The notes: a model not told the origin generated them from the sequence alone. A DNA stretch of 64,000 nt from Actinophytocola sp044466355 (GCF_044466355.1 NZ_JBITMQ010000025.1:17678-81677); one strand, 5' to 3'; positions 1-8,286 are shown, numbered from the stretch's first letter. Translations and numbers: made by a program.

Positions 1-160
1 TGTGCACCGCGGCTGCCTCGGTGATGTCGCCGGTGCGCACGGCCTCGCGGGCTCGGTCGCACAGCTCGGCCACCCGCCGGGCCAGCGGGAGGCAGGCCGG
101 GCGGGTGCGGGCGACGAGCGGGAAGCGGCGGGCGAACTGGCCGGTCGGGTCCATGACCAT
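1..160 (-). CDS. Partial protein next to the FxLD methyltransferase (leaves window)
   Basis: Only the first 53 codons are present; the gene runs off the left edge. It starts with ATG at 160 (or 154), and that ATG overlaps the TAA stop of the upstream methyltransferase in a TAATG junction, so the two are translationally coupled. The visible protein begins MVMDPTGQFARRF and is rich in Arg and Ala helices (residues 20-50), which would suit a TPR-like helical protein. That is inference only. I do not recognise a domain in this fragment. The coupling suggests a role in the same peptide-modification pathway as the methyltransferase. Confidence 0.6.
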   Translation of the reverse strand, partial: MVMDPTGQFARRFPLVARTRPACLPLARRVAELCDRAREAVRTGDITEAAAVH

Positions 161-1413
161 TACTCCCAGGTGACGATCATGGGCTTGGTCGGGCGGTCCA
201 ACACCACGCGGCCGGGGTTGGCGTCCGGCTGAGGCGTGGCGTCCGGGATGGCGAAGCGGACCGTGGACGAGCGGAAGCCCTTGTCCCAGGTCGTGATCTC
301 GCTTGCGACCTGCTCGGCGAGTGCCTGGCCGCTGGCCCCATGGCCGATGACGCCCACCTCGAAGCGCCGGCCGCCGTCCGGGCCGGGCTCGGCCGGGCGG
401 ATGGTGAGGTAGGCAAGGCTGCCGTCGACGGCAGTGGTGGCCATCGCCACCGTGGGGAACATCGGCCGCACCAGGCCGCTGTCCTTCGCGGCCGGGGCGA
501 CCTCCATGCGCATGAGGGGGTTGGGCAGGTGGCAAGCCAGCCACAGGTCCAGCCACTCGAAGGACTCCCTCGGGACGAAGTGCACCCCGGTCCACACCTC
601 ACGGGCGGGGGTGTCGAAGACCCCGGCGAGGTTGTCCGGATCGGTGGCGTGGTTGTTGTCCTTGTGCGTCTGCAACGTCACCTCGCCAGCGGTGCCGGTG
701 AGGTCGAGGACACGGCGGGCGTCGTCACCGAGGCCCCGCAGGGGCATGAAGATCGCCATCTCGCTCCCCAGGCTGCTCCAGCCGTCCTGGTCGCGTTCGA
801 AGACGATGCTGCGCGAGGCGCACCCGCGCAGACGCACCGGGGCGACCAGGCGCCCGCTGGGTGCGAGCTGGTCGAGCCAGGCGGTGGGGATCTCGTGGGC
901 GCCGACGGTGGCGATGACGCGGTCGAAGGGCGCGGTCTCCGGATGGCCGAGCGCGCCGTCGGCGGCGACCGCCTCGACGTTCCTGATCCCGGCGGCGGCG
1001 AGGTGCTCGCGGGCACCGACGACGAGGTCCTCGTCGATGTCGATCGTGGTGACGTGCCCGGTCGGGCCGGTCAGGGTGGCCATCAGGGCGGCGTTGTAGC
1101 CGGTGGCCGCGCCGAGTTCGAGCAGTCGCTCGCCGGGCTGGATGCCGAGCTGTTCGAGCATCATGGCGACGATCTTGGGCTGGGACGCGGCGCTGATGCG
1201 GGTGCCGTCGCCCTCGTGCTTGGTGTAGACGGGCTCGTCGGCGTACGCCTCGGTCAGCGGGAGGCCGGGGAGGAACAGGTGGCGCGGCACCTGGCGGAAC
1301 GCTGCCTCGACGGCGTCGGTGCGGATGGTGCCATCCTTGATGAGGCGCTTGGTGAGCTGGGCGCGCAGTTCGTCCGCGGAGTCGGTGGAGGCGTCACTCA
1401 CAGTAGTCGTCAT
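160..1413 (-). CDS. FxLD-system methyltransferase (protein-isoaspartate-methyltransferase-like)
   Basis: This 417-aa protein belongs to the L-isoaspartyl methyltransferase-like group found beside FxLD-type lanthipeptide genes in actinomycetes. An N-terminal helical part (about 1-60) leads to the PCMT signature SQP (77-79) and SAM-binding motif I, LELGAATGYN (98-107). An acidic motif II follows, VTTIDIDEDL near 121-130. A C-terminal extension of about 190 residues is typical of the FxLD-system variant and absent from housekeeping PCMT. The start is ATG at 1413, 10 bp after the stop of the XRE gene, so regulator, methyltransferase and downstream gene look like one transcript. The expected partners (FxLD precursor, lantibiotic dehydratase, cyclase) are not visible here and would lie left of the window. 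The family assignment is firm; the substrate is inferred. Confidence 0.85.
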   Translation of the reverse strand: MTTTVSDASTDSADELRAQLTKRLIKDGTIRTDAVEAAFRQVPRHLFLPGLPLTEAYADEPVYTKHEGDGTRISAASQPKIVAMMLEQLGIQPGERLLELGAATGYNAALMATLTGPTGHVTTIDIDEDLVVGAREHLAAAGIRNVEAVAADGALGHPETAPFDRVIATVGAHEIPTAWLDQLAPSGRLVAPVRLRGCASRSIVFERDQDGWSSLGSEMAIFMPLRGLGDDARRVLDLTGTAGEVTLQTHKDNNHATDPDNLAGVFDTPAREVWTGVHFVPRESFEWLDLWLACHLPNPLMRMEVAPAAKDSGLVRPMFPTVAMATTAVDGSLAYLTIRPAEPGPDGGRRFEVGVIGHGASGQALAEQVASEITTWDKGFRSSTVRFAIPDATPQPDANPGRVVLDRPTKPMIVTWE

Positions 1414-1423
1414 TGTCGGAACC

Positions 1424-1885
1424 CTAACGGTGTTGGAGGTGGTCCCGGCTGGTGCCTGCCGGGTAGGCGTGCTCGGTGAATCGGCATGGAACGCGGATGA
1501 ACGCCTCGCACTGCAGCAGGCCCGGAGGCACCTCGCACTCGACGGTGCGGATGAGGTCGCAGTGCTCCTCCAGATCCACCATCGTTCGGAACTGCTCGCT
1601 GTAGTGGCTGCGGATGCCGGTCCACTTGCCGCGCTGGTGGTTGTTCCGCCGCAGTTCCAGCAGCACGTCCTTGTGCCACTGTTCGGTCACGCCGAGGCCG
1701 TCGAGCAACAGGAGCAGGTCGCCAGGGGTAATGCTGGCCTGCCCTGCTTCCAGAGCGGCGATCTTGCTCTGGCCCTTCTCGATCAGCGCTGCCGCTTCCT
1801 CCTGCGACTTGCCTGCGAGCTCGCGCAGGTGCTCGATCTCCTTGCCGAGCAGGAGCTTCTTCGCGGTCGGCGTGACCTTGGCCAT
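1424..1885 (-). CDS. XRE-family regulator, DUF5753 domain truncated
   Basis: The 153-aa product has an N-terminal Cro/CI-type helix-turn-helix (about 10-65, with LRELAGKSQEEAAALIEKGQ and SKIAALEAGQ). It then has the first part of a DUF5753-like ligand domain, recognisable by VPPGLLQCEAFIR near 125-137. Family members are usually about 270-290 aa; this one stops about 20 residues after that motif in the low-complexity tail TEHAYPAGTSRDHLQHR. The C-terminal two thirds of the sensor domain are therefore missing. I chose ATG at 1885 because AAGGG lies 7 bp upstream; an in-frame start 17 codons earlier has no good ribosome-binding site. It probably controls the FxLD methyltransferase operon that starts 10 bp downstream, but it may be a remnant. 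Confidence 0.75.
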   Translation of the reverse strand: MAKVTPTAKKLLLGKEIEHLRELAGKSQEEAAALIEKGQSKIAALEAGQASITPGDLLLLLDGLGVTEQWHKDVLLELRRNNHQRGKWTGIRSHYSEQFRTMVDLEEHCDLIRTVECEVPPGLLQCEAFIRVPCRFTEHAYPAGTSRDHLQHR

Positions 1886-2083
1886 GCGGTGCCCTTCCCG
1901 AGCGGACGGTGAGCTCGTTCCATCCTCGCTGGTCACACAGCGTACTCAAGCACAACCACCCATTCGGGTGCATATCTAAATTCCGATTATCGGAGTAGCG
2001 TCGGGAGCTAGTTCCGATAATCTGACTTTAGATGACTGGACACGGTACACCGTCCGGTCGACCGCCACGAAGGAGGGGTCCGC

Positions 2084-2522
2084 ATGCCGCAGTGGCTGCT
2101 GATCTACGTGCTCGTAGCGGCGCTAACCCTCGTGGTGGTACTCGCTGGCCTGTGCTGGCTGGCGTGGGCCACTTGCAAGTGGCTCGACAACCGGCGGGAC
2201 CGGCGGTGCCAAGCCGCACGCACCATGGTGTTGGCGCGCATCGCGGCCGGGCACGTCAACGAGCCCCTCGGCGGGGAGGCTGCTTCCCCCGACAGCGGCC
2301 TCCCCGCCGAGGTTCCACAGCGTCAACGAGCGCTCCCGCGGTCGCCAGCACGTGTTTGTCGGCCTTCAACCGATCTGCCAACTGGACGTCACGCCCGCGC
2401 TGCCCACTCTGCGAATGGAGGTGCTCCTGTTCGATCACGACGGACTGCATCTGTCAGTCCCGGTTCCTGAACCTCAGATCGAGTGTTCCGCACCCCGCAT
2501 GCATCAACCGGCCGCAGTCTGA
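2084..2522 (+). pseudogene. Small membrane protein, reading frame shifted near 2320
   Basis: A strong AAGGAGG lies 8 bp before the ATG at 2084. The protein begins with a cytoplasmic start and one TM helix (about residues 4-28, LLIYVLVAALTLVVVLAGLC), then a basic segment, CKWLDNRRDRR. After about residue 80 the starting frame becomes Arg/Pro/Ser-rich, which is typical of out-of-frame GC-rich DNA. The +1 frame instead reads like a real protein from about 2325 to the stop at 2520-2522 (for example LQPICQLDVTPALPTLRMEV, then LLFDHDGLHLSVPVPEP). I therefore infer a single frameshifted gene; if the sequence is correct as given, the product is 128 aa ending at 2470. Function unknown. It heads a set of small plus-strand genes. 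Confidence 0.55.
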
Positions 2523-2645
2523 TCCTCGGGCTCATACCGATCGGGCCCCGGAAATCCAGTCGCGCAGCCGTAAAGGGTCACCGCGGCCTTACGTGCGTGG
2601 TTCGTGCTGAACACTCCAACGTGTCCACAAAGGAGATGATCAGCG

Positions 2646-3146
2646 GTGGCTGTCGCTACGCTTGACGATCTCGATCAGCTCGCTGGCCGCGAACCCAAAT
2701 TTGGTCCCACGGCACAGCGTTGCAGCCAGTACTACAACGATCACGGCCTCCCGGTCGCCCTCGACTTCCCGTCTCGGTGCATCTTCCTCACAGTCGGTGG
2801 CCTCGTTGGTGCTATCACAACGCCCGCGCCGATCGGGACGAATGTGTTGCGACGTTTGGACATCGCGATGTCTGGAGGTCCAGTGGTCATCGACTCCGGC
2901 AGGAAGCGATGGATCTTCCTTACCGGCTCCCCGCGTTCGATCAACGATGACACGGCAGTCGACCTACTTCGCCTCGGTGTGACTGTCCATAAAGGCGGCG
3001 AACGGTTGGCGCTCCCCACACCCGACGAAGAACAGCTCGGACTACGACAGTGGCAGCGACGACTGATCGCCGGTCGAGACCTGCCTCTGCAGTCACTCGT
3101 CATTGCCATGATCAGGATCGCAGGCTCCCAAGGCCCAGTGACCTGA
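2646..3146 (+). CDS. Small Prim-Pol-like protein (degenerate), paralogue of the gene at 3554
   Basis: The 166-aa protein starts with GTG at 2646 after AAAGGAGATGATCAGCG. It shares a plan with the product of 3554-4129: an aromatic/Gly-Leu-Pro segment (YYNDHGLPVAL, about 28-38), a GP(V/I)(V/I) strand (about 79-82), a WIFLTGSPRS-type strand and a terminal GERLALPTP. This order resembles the N-terminal bifunctional DNA primase/polymerase (AEP) domain of actinobacterial mobile elements, which has GWPVFP, a GxG strand and a terminal LPPS. The catalytic acidic pairs of active Prim-Pols are not evident, so activity is doubtful. The assignment is by pattern only; it could be a separate small family. 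Confidence 0.45.
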   Translation: MAVATLDDLDQLAGREPKFGPTAQRCSQYYNDHGLPVALDFPSRCIFLTVGGLVGAITTPAPIGTNVLRRLDIAMSGGPVVIDSGRKRWIFLTGSPRSINDDTAVDLLRLGVTVHKGGERLALPTPDEEQLGLRQWQRRLIAGRDLPLQSLVIAMIRIAGSQGPVT

Positions 3147-3232
3147 AGCCCACGCACCTGGCAGGCCGAAGCCATCTCGAATCATTCGCGGATCCATTGC
3201 GCGAGCCTGCTGCCGTCAAGAGGAGCGCAGTC

Positions 3233-3484
3233 ATGGCTGAATGCGGACCGCTGACGATCACCGGCTGGCAAACGCTTGTCGTCGTCGTACTCATCGTCGT
3301 GATCACCTTCGTCTACGGCGAACTCTGTGCACGAGACGCAGCCCGGAGAATCCGCGACGAGTTCTACGTCGAGGACAACGACTCCGGCGATGAGGAATAC
3401 GGATGGTCGGCCAACGAGGCTGACACGGGGCCGATCGAATTCGACGAGAGACCCCAGAGACGCGCACGGCACTCGCAAGAGTGA
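3233..3484 (+). CDS. 83-aa single-pass membrane protein
   Basis: Start ATG at 3233 has GAGGAG about 9 bp upstream, making it a better start than the longer reading from 3050. The protein has a short N-terminus, one TM helix (about 13-30, LVVVVLIVVITFVYGELC) and an acidic cytoplasmic tail with many Asp/Glu residues (for example DEFYVEDNDSGDEEYGW). It lies between the two Prim-Pol-like genes and all three are co-directional. Function unknown; no family recognised. Confidence 0.6.
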   Translation: MAECGPLTITGWQTLVVVVLIVVITFVYGELCARDAARRIRDEFYVEDNDSGDEEYGWSANEADTGPIEFDERPQRRARHSQE

Positions 3485-3553
3485 GCGCGAGTACCTGACT
3501 GCCCGCGGCGAGCCCATCCATCTCGGACTCGTCCTATTGGGAGTGAGACAACG

Positions 3554-4129
3554 ATGACCGGAGCGCCTCACCCGATGCCCGGACTATGGCTTACCGAGGT
3601 ACGCGAAGCGGCTGTCAACTACGTCCGCCACGGTTGGCCAGTCCGGCCGGCGCCACTAACCTCCACAGCCGTTTCGGGATTCTGTGACGACGAGATCACC
3701 GACGCCGAGGAAGCCCTGGACGTGTGGACCAGGGCACCGTATCCAATACTTCTGGGTTGCGGATCGGCCGTCGAGGCGATTGAGGTTCCCGGCCTGGTGT
3801 CGCGGAATGCGATCCACTCCCTCCGTGCCGCCGGCCTGCTTGGACCGATCATCGCCGCTCCATTCGGCACCGACTACATGCTCGCTTCGGCAGGTCAACG
3901 ACGAACTGTTCTCGAAGATCGCGACGTCGTAGGTCGACAACTTGCACAAGGGGAACGGTTGGTACTGCCGCCGACGGCTGTCGATGCGCCTCTCCACCGA
4001 TGGCGCATCTCGCCGACGGCCGTTGGCTGGAAGCTGCCGAACTTTTCCGCTCTACAGCGGGAACTGGCTAAGTCATCGCTCCCTCGCCAAAGTGATCCAG
4101 CCGTCCTTGCCCGATGTGGACAGGCATGA
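3554..4129 (+). CDS. Prim-Pol-like small protein (degenerate AEP domain)
   Basis: The 191-aa product begins with ATG at 3554; GGGAG lies about 12 bp upstream. The N-terminal AAVNYVRHGWPVRPAPL (about 16-32) strongly resembles the opening AAxYAxRGWPVFP of the bifunctional DNA primase/polymerase N-terminal domain. ALDVWTRAPYPILLGCG (about 55-71) matches the W-x-P-xx-I/L-G-G strand, and GERLVLPPT (about 134-142) matches the closing LPPS strand. The catalytic DxD pair is not clear. The C-terminal helicase or primase parts of full replication proteins are absent. It is a paralogue of the protein at 2646. A regulatory or replication-linked role is possible but unproven. Confidence 0.5.
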   Translation: MTGAPHPMPGLWLTEVREAAVNYVRHGWPVRPAPLTSTAVSGFCDDEITDAEEALDVWTRAPYPILLGCGSAVEAIEVPGLVSRNAIHSLRAAGLLGPIIAAPFGTDYMLASAGQRRTVLEDRDVVGRQLAQGERLVLPPTAVDAPLHRWRISPTAVGWKLPNFSALQRELAKSSLPRQSDPAVLARCGQA

Positions 4130-4495
4130 AGTGCCACCATGTCGCCGACTGGCCCAGGCCGGAAGCCTCCCCCGAGCCGGGGCCACGTCGGCCGTCAGGC
4201 CACAGCGTCGAAGACGCACAGTGTCAGGAGGTCGTGAAGGCGGCATCGATCGCCCGGCCTCCGAAGCGGCTCCGCTCCGGCCTGACCTCCGACTGCGACG
4301 CGGCCGGGCCCGCGCCCCGATCTACCCGGCCGTGTCGCAGTCTCCTCGCCACACCCCCGACGTCCAAAAAGGACCGACCGTTTGTATCAGGCGTCTGTTC
4401 GATTACGCCGTAGCCTCCTCAAATTTCCAGTTCCTCCATGACCGATCGGAACGTCCGAACTTGTTGAACCAAAAGGATTGTGGGGTGTCGAGCCC
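4130..4495. other. Intergenic stretch without a convincing gene
   Basis: About 365 bp follow the Prim-Pol-like gene. All reading frames here have the Arg/Pro/Ser-rich composition of non-coding GC-rich DNA. The last 100 bp are more AT-rich and may hold the promoter of the gene at 4496. No clear hairpin or repeat was found. Confidence 0.5.
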
Positions 4496-5221
4496 ATGAG
4501 TAGCGGGGCCAGCAACCCACCTGAACGGACATTCACTCCCGCCGATATTCCGGTGCTCCCCGGCACGAGCCGCCTCGGCCTGTTGATACTGGCCAGTTCC
4601 GAGTGCCCCTTGAGGTGGCAGCCAGGAGTTGGGCGGCACGCGAGTCTTGGCAACGACAGGTGGGTGCTTCACCTTCCGGCCGAGTCACCACTCCTGTTGG
4701 CGCAGAGTGTCCGCCGTACCCACGGAGTACTCGGCGTTTCGGTGCAGTCTTCCGGACCCGTCACGGCCGCGGACCGCCTCGCGCTGGCTTTCGCGGAGCA
4801 CTTGAGCGTTATGCGTACGTCGGACAAGAGTCCTTATCCGCTCAGTGGCGCTTTCGTGACAAGCGCGAAGCGAGACGTCCCCGGTTCCCGAGACGCACTC
4901 ATCCGGCTGTTTCACTTCGCCTCCGTCCGCACTTCGGCAGGAGTCAGCGACGCGGTCGTCTGGGAATGGATCGACCGTCCCAACGCGGAGGCATGGTTCG
5001 GATCACCATTGCCGGAGCTCGGCCCGCTGGAACTCCACCTCGCGGAGCTGCTGCAGCTGCGCCGCGCGGTGCGGGCAAATCGGTATCCCCAAACACCCGA
5101 CGGCGTCGCCCTCGCTGACGCACTGAAAGACCGGCACTTCTCCAACCGATTCGTGCTGGACAACTACTACCTCGTATGCCGACTGATAGCCGGTCACATC
5201 GACAAGGAGAGCAATCAATGA
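4496..5221 (+). CDS. 241-aa protein of unknown function upstream of a sigma factor
   Basis: No family recognised. The protein has mixed alpha/beta character (strands such as GLLILASSE near 28-36 and WVLHLPAESPLLLAQSV near 57-73) and a helical C-terminal third (for example LHLAELLQLRRAVRANR). It has no signal peptide or TM helix. ATG at 4496 is preferred, although an in-frame TTG at 4478 sits right behind AAAAGGA, so the N-terminus is uncertain. Its stop overlaps the ATG of the small ORF at 5218 (ATGA). The three reading frames unknown protein, small ORF and sigma factor are thus translationally linked, which suggests a shared job in signalling upstream of the sigma factor. Confidence 0.6.
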   Translation: MSSGASNPPERTFTPADIPVLPGTSRLGLLILASSECPLRWQPGVGRHASLGNDRWVLHLPAESPLLLAQSVRRTHGVLGVSVQSSGPVTAADRLALAFAEHLSVMRTSDKSPYPLSGAFVTSAKRDVPGSRDALIRLFHFASVRTSAGVSDAVVWEWIDRPNAEAWFGSPLPELGPLELHLAELLQLRRAVRANRYPQTPDGVALADALKDRHFSNRFVLDNYYLVCRLIAGHIDKESNQ

Positions 5222-5316
5222 GCCGCACAATGAAAACTCTGACTGCGACCGCGGCCGGCGGTACCGCTTGCGCTGCCCCGGACGGTACGAAGTTTCGACG
5301 GCGGGATGCACAATGA
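5218..5316 (+). CDS. 32-aa small ORF coupled to the sigma factor gene
   Basis: This ORF has one of the best ribosome-binding sites in the area: AAGGAG ends 8 bp before its ATG at 5218. It overlaps the upstream stop (ATGA). Its own TGA (5314-5316) overlaps the ATG of the sigma factor (5313). The peptide starts MSRTMKTLTATAAGG and ends KFRRRDAQ; it has no TM helix. It could be a leader peptide through which ribosomes reach the poorly served sigma start, a small modulator, or the relic of a fused N-terminus. The coupling is seen; the role is inferred. Confidence 0.5.
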   Translation: MSRTMKTLTATAAGGTACAAPDGTKFRRRDAQ

Positions 5317-6296
5317 CTGCGGCCTGCATCGAACGCGCTCAGGCGTACGACCGGAGCTACGGGAGCTGGGCGCGCTCATCCGGTCAACATGCGCTGTCCC
5401 CTTGGGCGCCATCGGATGCGGCATCGGCGCAGCCCTTGGCATTTCGATCAGCAATCGCCCCCGATGACGCGTGGCTGATCAGAGCAGTCCGCGACGGGAA
5501 CATCGCGGCCTATGGCGAGCTGTACGTACGCCATGTCGCTGCTGCATACAACCTTGCTCGTCAGCTCGCCCGTTCGGCCATCGAGGCGGACGACCTGGTG
5601 TCGGAGGCATTCAGCAAGGTTCTTAGCTCCCTGCAAGGTGGTCGAGGACCAGACTCGGCGTTCCGCGCCTACCTGCTCACGGCCTTGCGTCACACGGCTT
5701 ACGACAAAACGCGGAGGGACCGGAAGGTTGAGCTGACCGAGGACGTGACGACCGCGGTAAACCCGGTACTCGTAAGCGTGCAGTTCGACGACACCGCGTC
5801 GGCTGGCCTTGAGAAGGAGCTTGCGGCGAACGCGTTTGCTCGGCTGCCTGAGCGATGGCAGACGGTACTTTGGCTGACCGAGATCGAAAGCAGGTCACCA
5901 GCAGAGGTTGGTCCGAAACTCGGTCTGACAGCCAATGGCGTGTCCGCGCTGGCTTACCGGGCGCGCGAAGGGCTTCGACAGGCATACCTACAAGAGCATC
6001 TCGCAGGAGCAACGGGATCCCGTTGCCAGCCTACGGTCGATCGGCTCGGTGCCTGGACTCGGCGCGGCCTGCCAACGCGGGAGGCTCAGCAGGTTCGTGA
6101 CCACCTTGCTGAGTGCGGTTCATGCCGCACGCTTTCGTTGGAACTTGCCGAGATCAACACCTCCTTCCGCGTCCGTGCAGCTGGGAAACGGTCTTGCGCC
6201 CAGGTTGGTAAGAGCCGTCGGCAGCAGGAACGCGGGCGGTTGCCGTCTGCGGCGCTTGCTGAGCGTGGCACCGCTGCCGTGAAGCTAGCGAGCTAA
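5313..6296 (+). CDS. ECF-like sigma-70 family RNA polymerase sigma factor with C-terminal zinc-finger segment
   Basis: The 327-aa product has a sigma region 2 (about 50-115: DAWLIRAVRDGNIAAYGELY, then DDLVSEAFSKVL) and a region 4 HTH (about 175-225: LPERWQTVLWLTEIESRSPA, then LGLTANGVSALAYRAREGLR). A zf-HC2-like anti-sigma segment follows (about 245-280), with Cys and His spaced as HLAECGSCRTLS. Such fused C-terminal zinc segments occur in actinobacterial sigma factors with built-in control. The start ATG at 5313 overlaps the stop of the 32-aa ORF and has only a weak ribosome-binding site of its own, so expression probably depends on coupling. The 60 residues after the zinc segment are basic and have no recognised domain. 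Confidence 0.85.
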   Translation: MTAACIERAQAYDRSYGSWARSSGQHALSPWAPSDAASAQPLAFRSAIAPDDAWLIRAVRDGNIAAYGELYVRHVAAAYNLARQLARSAIEADDLVSEAFSKVLSSLQGGRGPDSAFRAYLLTALRHTAYDKTRRDRKVELTEDVTTAVNPVLVSVQFDDTASAGLEKELAANAFARLPERWQTVLWLTEIESRSPAEVGPKLGLTANGVSALAYRAREGLRQAYLQEHLAGATGSRCQPTVDRLGAWTRRGLPTREAQQVRDHLAECGSCRTLSLELAEINTSFRVRAAGKRSCAQVGKSRRQQERGRLPSAALAERGTAAVKLAS

Positions 6297-6340
6297 CCGT
6301 ATTGAGTCTCAAAGTTGTTAGGCACCAACGGAACCACAAT

Positions 6341-7378
6341 ATGTCTTCGCGCGCACCGCGGCTGGCCGCCGCCGAGAAGCAGACGATTGTCGACCTGTAC
6401 CTGACCAAGGTCAACGGACGGTGGCCAACGAATACTGCCATCGCTCGTCAAGTCGGCCGCTCTCGCACGGCTGTGGAAAACACCATCGAGAAGGCCGGGG
6501 TCGCACGAGGCAAGAAACGCCGACTGACCACAGGGGAGAAGAAACGCATTATCGCGCTGTACCAGACATGGACTGGTACCCGCTGGACCTCCAGCATCGA
6601 GATCAGCAAGATCGTGGGTCGACCGCCCAGCACCATCAATCGAGTAGTCACCGAGGCGGGTATCAATCGCACCATCAGTGAGGCACTGAGTGCGCAAGTG
6701 CCCGACCCACTGCGGCAACAGATCATCCACCTCTACACAGCGACAGGCTGGTCCTATCCGAAGGTCGCCGAGCACCTGAAGATCGGTTCGCGTGTGGTTT
6801 AAGACGTGCTTGACGCCGCTGATGTCATTGTGCGACAAGGCCCCAACAGGATGGCCAAGGTTCGCATCAGGGAGGCCAGGCGCCTGGTCGCTCTTTATCA
6901 ACAGGGCCTCTCCGCGCGGGAGGTCGCCGAGCGCACGGGCCGCACGCGCGGAGTCGTCGAGAGCCTCGTACGTGATGCAGGGGTTCAGCGGACCCGCTCC
7001 GAGGCCGCACGGATGGCGGCGCGACGACGGGCTGCGCGGACCAAGCTCGCGGCCATGGCGATGCGTCCGTCGGCCAGACGGTGGATCACCGGAACCACCG
7101 TTGAGGACTTGTCCAATGAGCAGGACGTGCCGACGGACCTGATGTGGGAGGCGCTATCGCGCACTCTGACGCCAGCCGACCTCCGCCGGAGGCGGGCTAT
7201 CACGCGTGAAGCGAGCAACCTGGTTCCCCTTGGCGGCGATAGCCGCGAGAGCGAGTGCGGCCTGACGTGTCCTTACGCATGCGCCGCGGTGTGCGCCCGA
7301 ACCCTGGGGCGCCAAGACCGGCACTCCGCACTGACCGGGAAGACCGGCCTCGTGGACGTCAAGTCGTCGGCTGGATGA
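6341..7378 (+). pseudogene. Four-repeat HTH DNA-binding protein broken by an in-frame TAA at 6800
   Basis: From ATG at 6341 (a TTG at 6302 is an alternative) the frame encodes homeodomain-like HTH repeats of about 50 residues. Repeat 1 has IVDLYLTKVNGRWPTNTAIA and VGRSRTAVENTIEKAGV. Repeat 2 has IIALYQTWTGTRW and VGRPPSTINRVVTEAGI. Repeat 3 has IIHLYTATGWSYPKVAEHLK and is cut by TAA at 6800-6802. The same frame continues without a shift with DVLDAADVI, which completes repeat 3. Repeat 4 follows: LVALYQQGLSAREVAERTGR and VVESLVRDAGV. The stop falls where repeat 1 has Glu, so a single GAA-to-TAA change is a simple explanation. The second half has no good ribosome-binding site. The last about 20 bp overlap the convergent prepilin peptidase gene. 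If read through, the full product would be about 345 aa. Confidence 0.65.
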
Positions 7379-8003
7379 GGATCGCGGCGAGCGCACCAAC
7401 GACGAGGAACGGCCCGAGGGAGATCTCCTTGGTCGGTTCCACCCGCCGGGCGATGCGCAGCACAACCAACGTAATGGCCGCACCGAGCCAGCCGAGCAGT
7501 GTTCCCACCAGCAGCGCCGCCCACCCATTCCAACCCAGCGCAAGGCCCAGCATGCCCCCAAGCCGGAGATCTCCGCCGCCGAGCTGGCCAGGTCGAAGGA
7601 AGTAGAGCGCTCCGTAGAACGCGAGGAGCGCGAGCAGGCCGGCAGTGGAGCGGAGGACCGGGTACGCGTCGCGGTTGAGCAGGGCAGCCATGCCGAAGAG
7701 CGCGGCGAGGATGATGCCGCTGGGCCAGATGAGCTTGGTGGGTAGCGTGCGGGAGTTCCAGTCGATCGCGGCCAGCAGGACACCAGCAGCGGCGAGCCAG
7801 GAGTAGGCGAACAGGTCGGGCACGGCGCCGATGCGCCAGGCCAGTGCCGAGAACAGGACCGCGGTGACCACTTCGAGCAGGCCCCGTGGGGCCAGTCGTT
7901 CGCACCCCGCCGGGAGAAGCGAGCTTCGCTGGACGGCGATACGCAGGACACTGGCGACAACGAGTCCGACCAGGCCCCAGCCGGCGAGGCTGAGCGCGGT
8001 CAC
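7359..8003 (-). CDS. A24-family prepilin peptidase (TadV/CpaA type)
   Basis: The 214-aa integral membrane protein cleaves the Flp prepilin leader. It has about six TM helices. The two catalytic aspartates of the A24 family are visible: D81 in AAIDWNSRTLP and D145 in the GGGDLRLGG motif (the family GxGD). A C-terminal SLGPFLVVGA matches the conserved GPF segment. It lacks the N-terminal methylase domain of full PilD, as is normal for Tad peptidases. The start is GTG at 8003 with no strong ribosome-binding site, so a later start is possible. It lies divergent from and just upstream of the Tad operon, whose pilin (14894) is the expected substrate. Confidence 0.85.
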   Translation of the reverse strand: MTALSLAGWGLVGLVVASVLRIAVQRSSLLPAGCERLAPRGLLEVVTAVLFSALAWRIGAVPDLFAYSWLAAAGVLLAAIDWNSRTLPTKLIWPSGIILAALFGMAALLNRDAYPVLRSTAGLLALLAFYGALYFLRPGQLGGGDLRLGGMLGLALGWNGWAALLVGTLLGWLGAAITLVVLRIARRVEPTKEISLGPFLVVGALAAILIQPTT

Positions 8004-8183
8004 CGAGACGCTCGCGCCATTCGCCTGCTCGCGGATGTGACAGAGCTCGTCAACGCTGTACCCCCTGTAGCCCCCTGGTTACGGCCTTCCGGTGTAATGA
8101 ACCTACTACTCAGCGCCATTTGGACACGGTGTCATTAGCCCATTTGGGTGAACTTTGACCTGTTTTCGCTGTTCCGACACTTG

Positions 8184-8201
8184 TGTCCCTTCATAGGGAC
8201 A
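8184..8201. promoter_or_regulatory. Perfect inverted repeat TGTCCCT-TCAT-AGGGACA in the divergent promoter region
   Basis: Seven-base arms with a 4-base spacer lie in the 280-bp gap between the prepilin peptidase and the Tad operon's first genes, about 85 bp before the lipoprotein start. The gap is more AT-rich than its flanks. It is a plausible operator for the operon, but could also be a small hairpin in the 5' leader. Confidence 0.4.
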
Positions 8202-8286
8202 TTGCGGTCTCCTAGGGGGCGCCAGGTAGACGTGAGGAGTACCACACTAGATCGAAAGGAATTTTCGCAGATCCGAGGGGGTGCAC

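Noticed and set aside
340..1479. 379-aa plus-strand frame opposite the methyltransferase
   Set aside because: Shadow frame, rich in Gly, Val and His, without recognisable domain.
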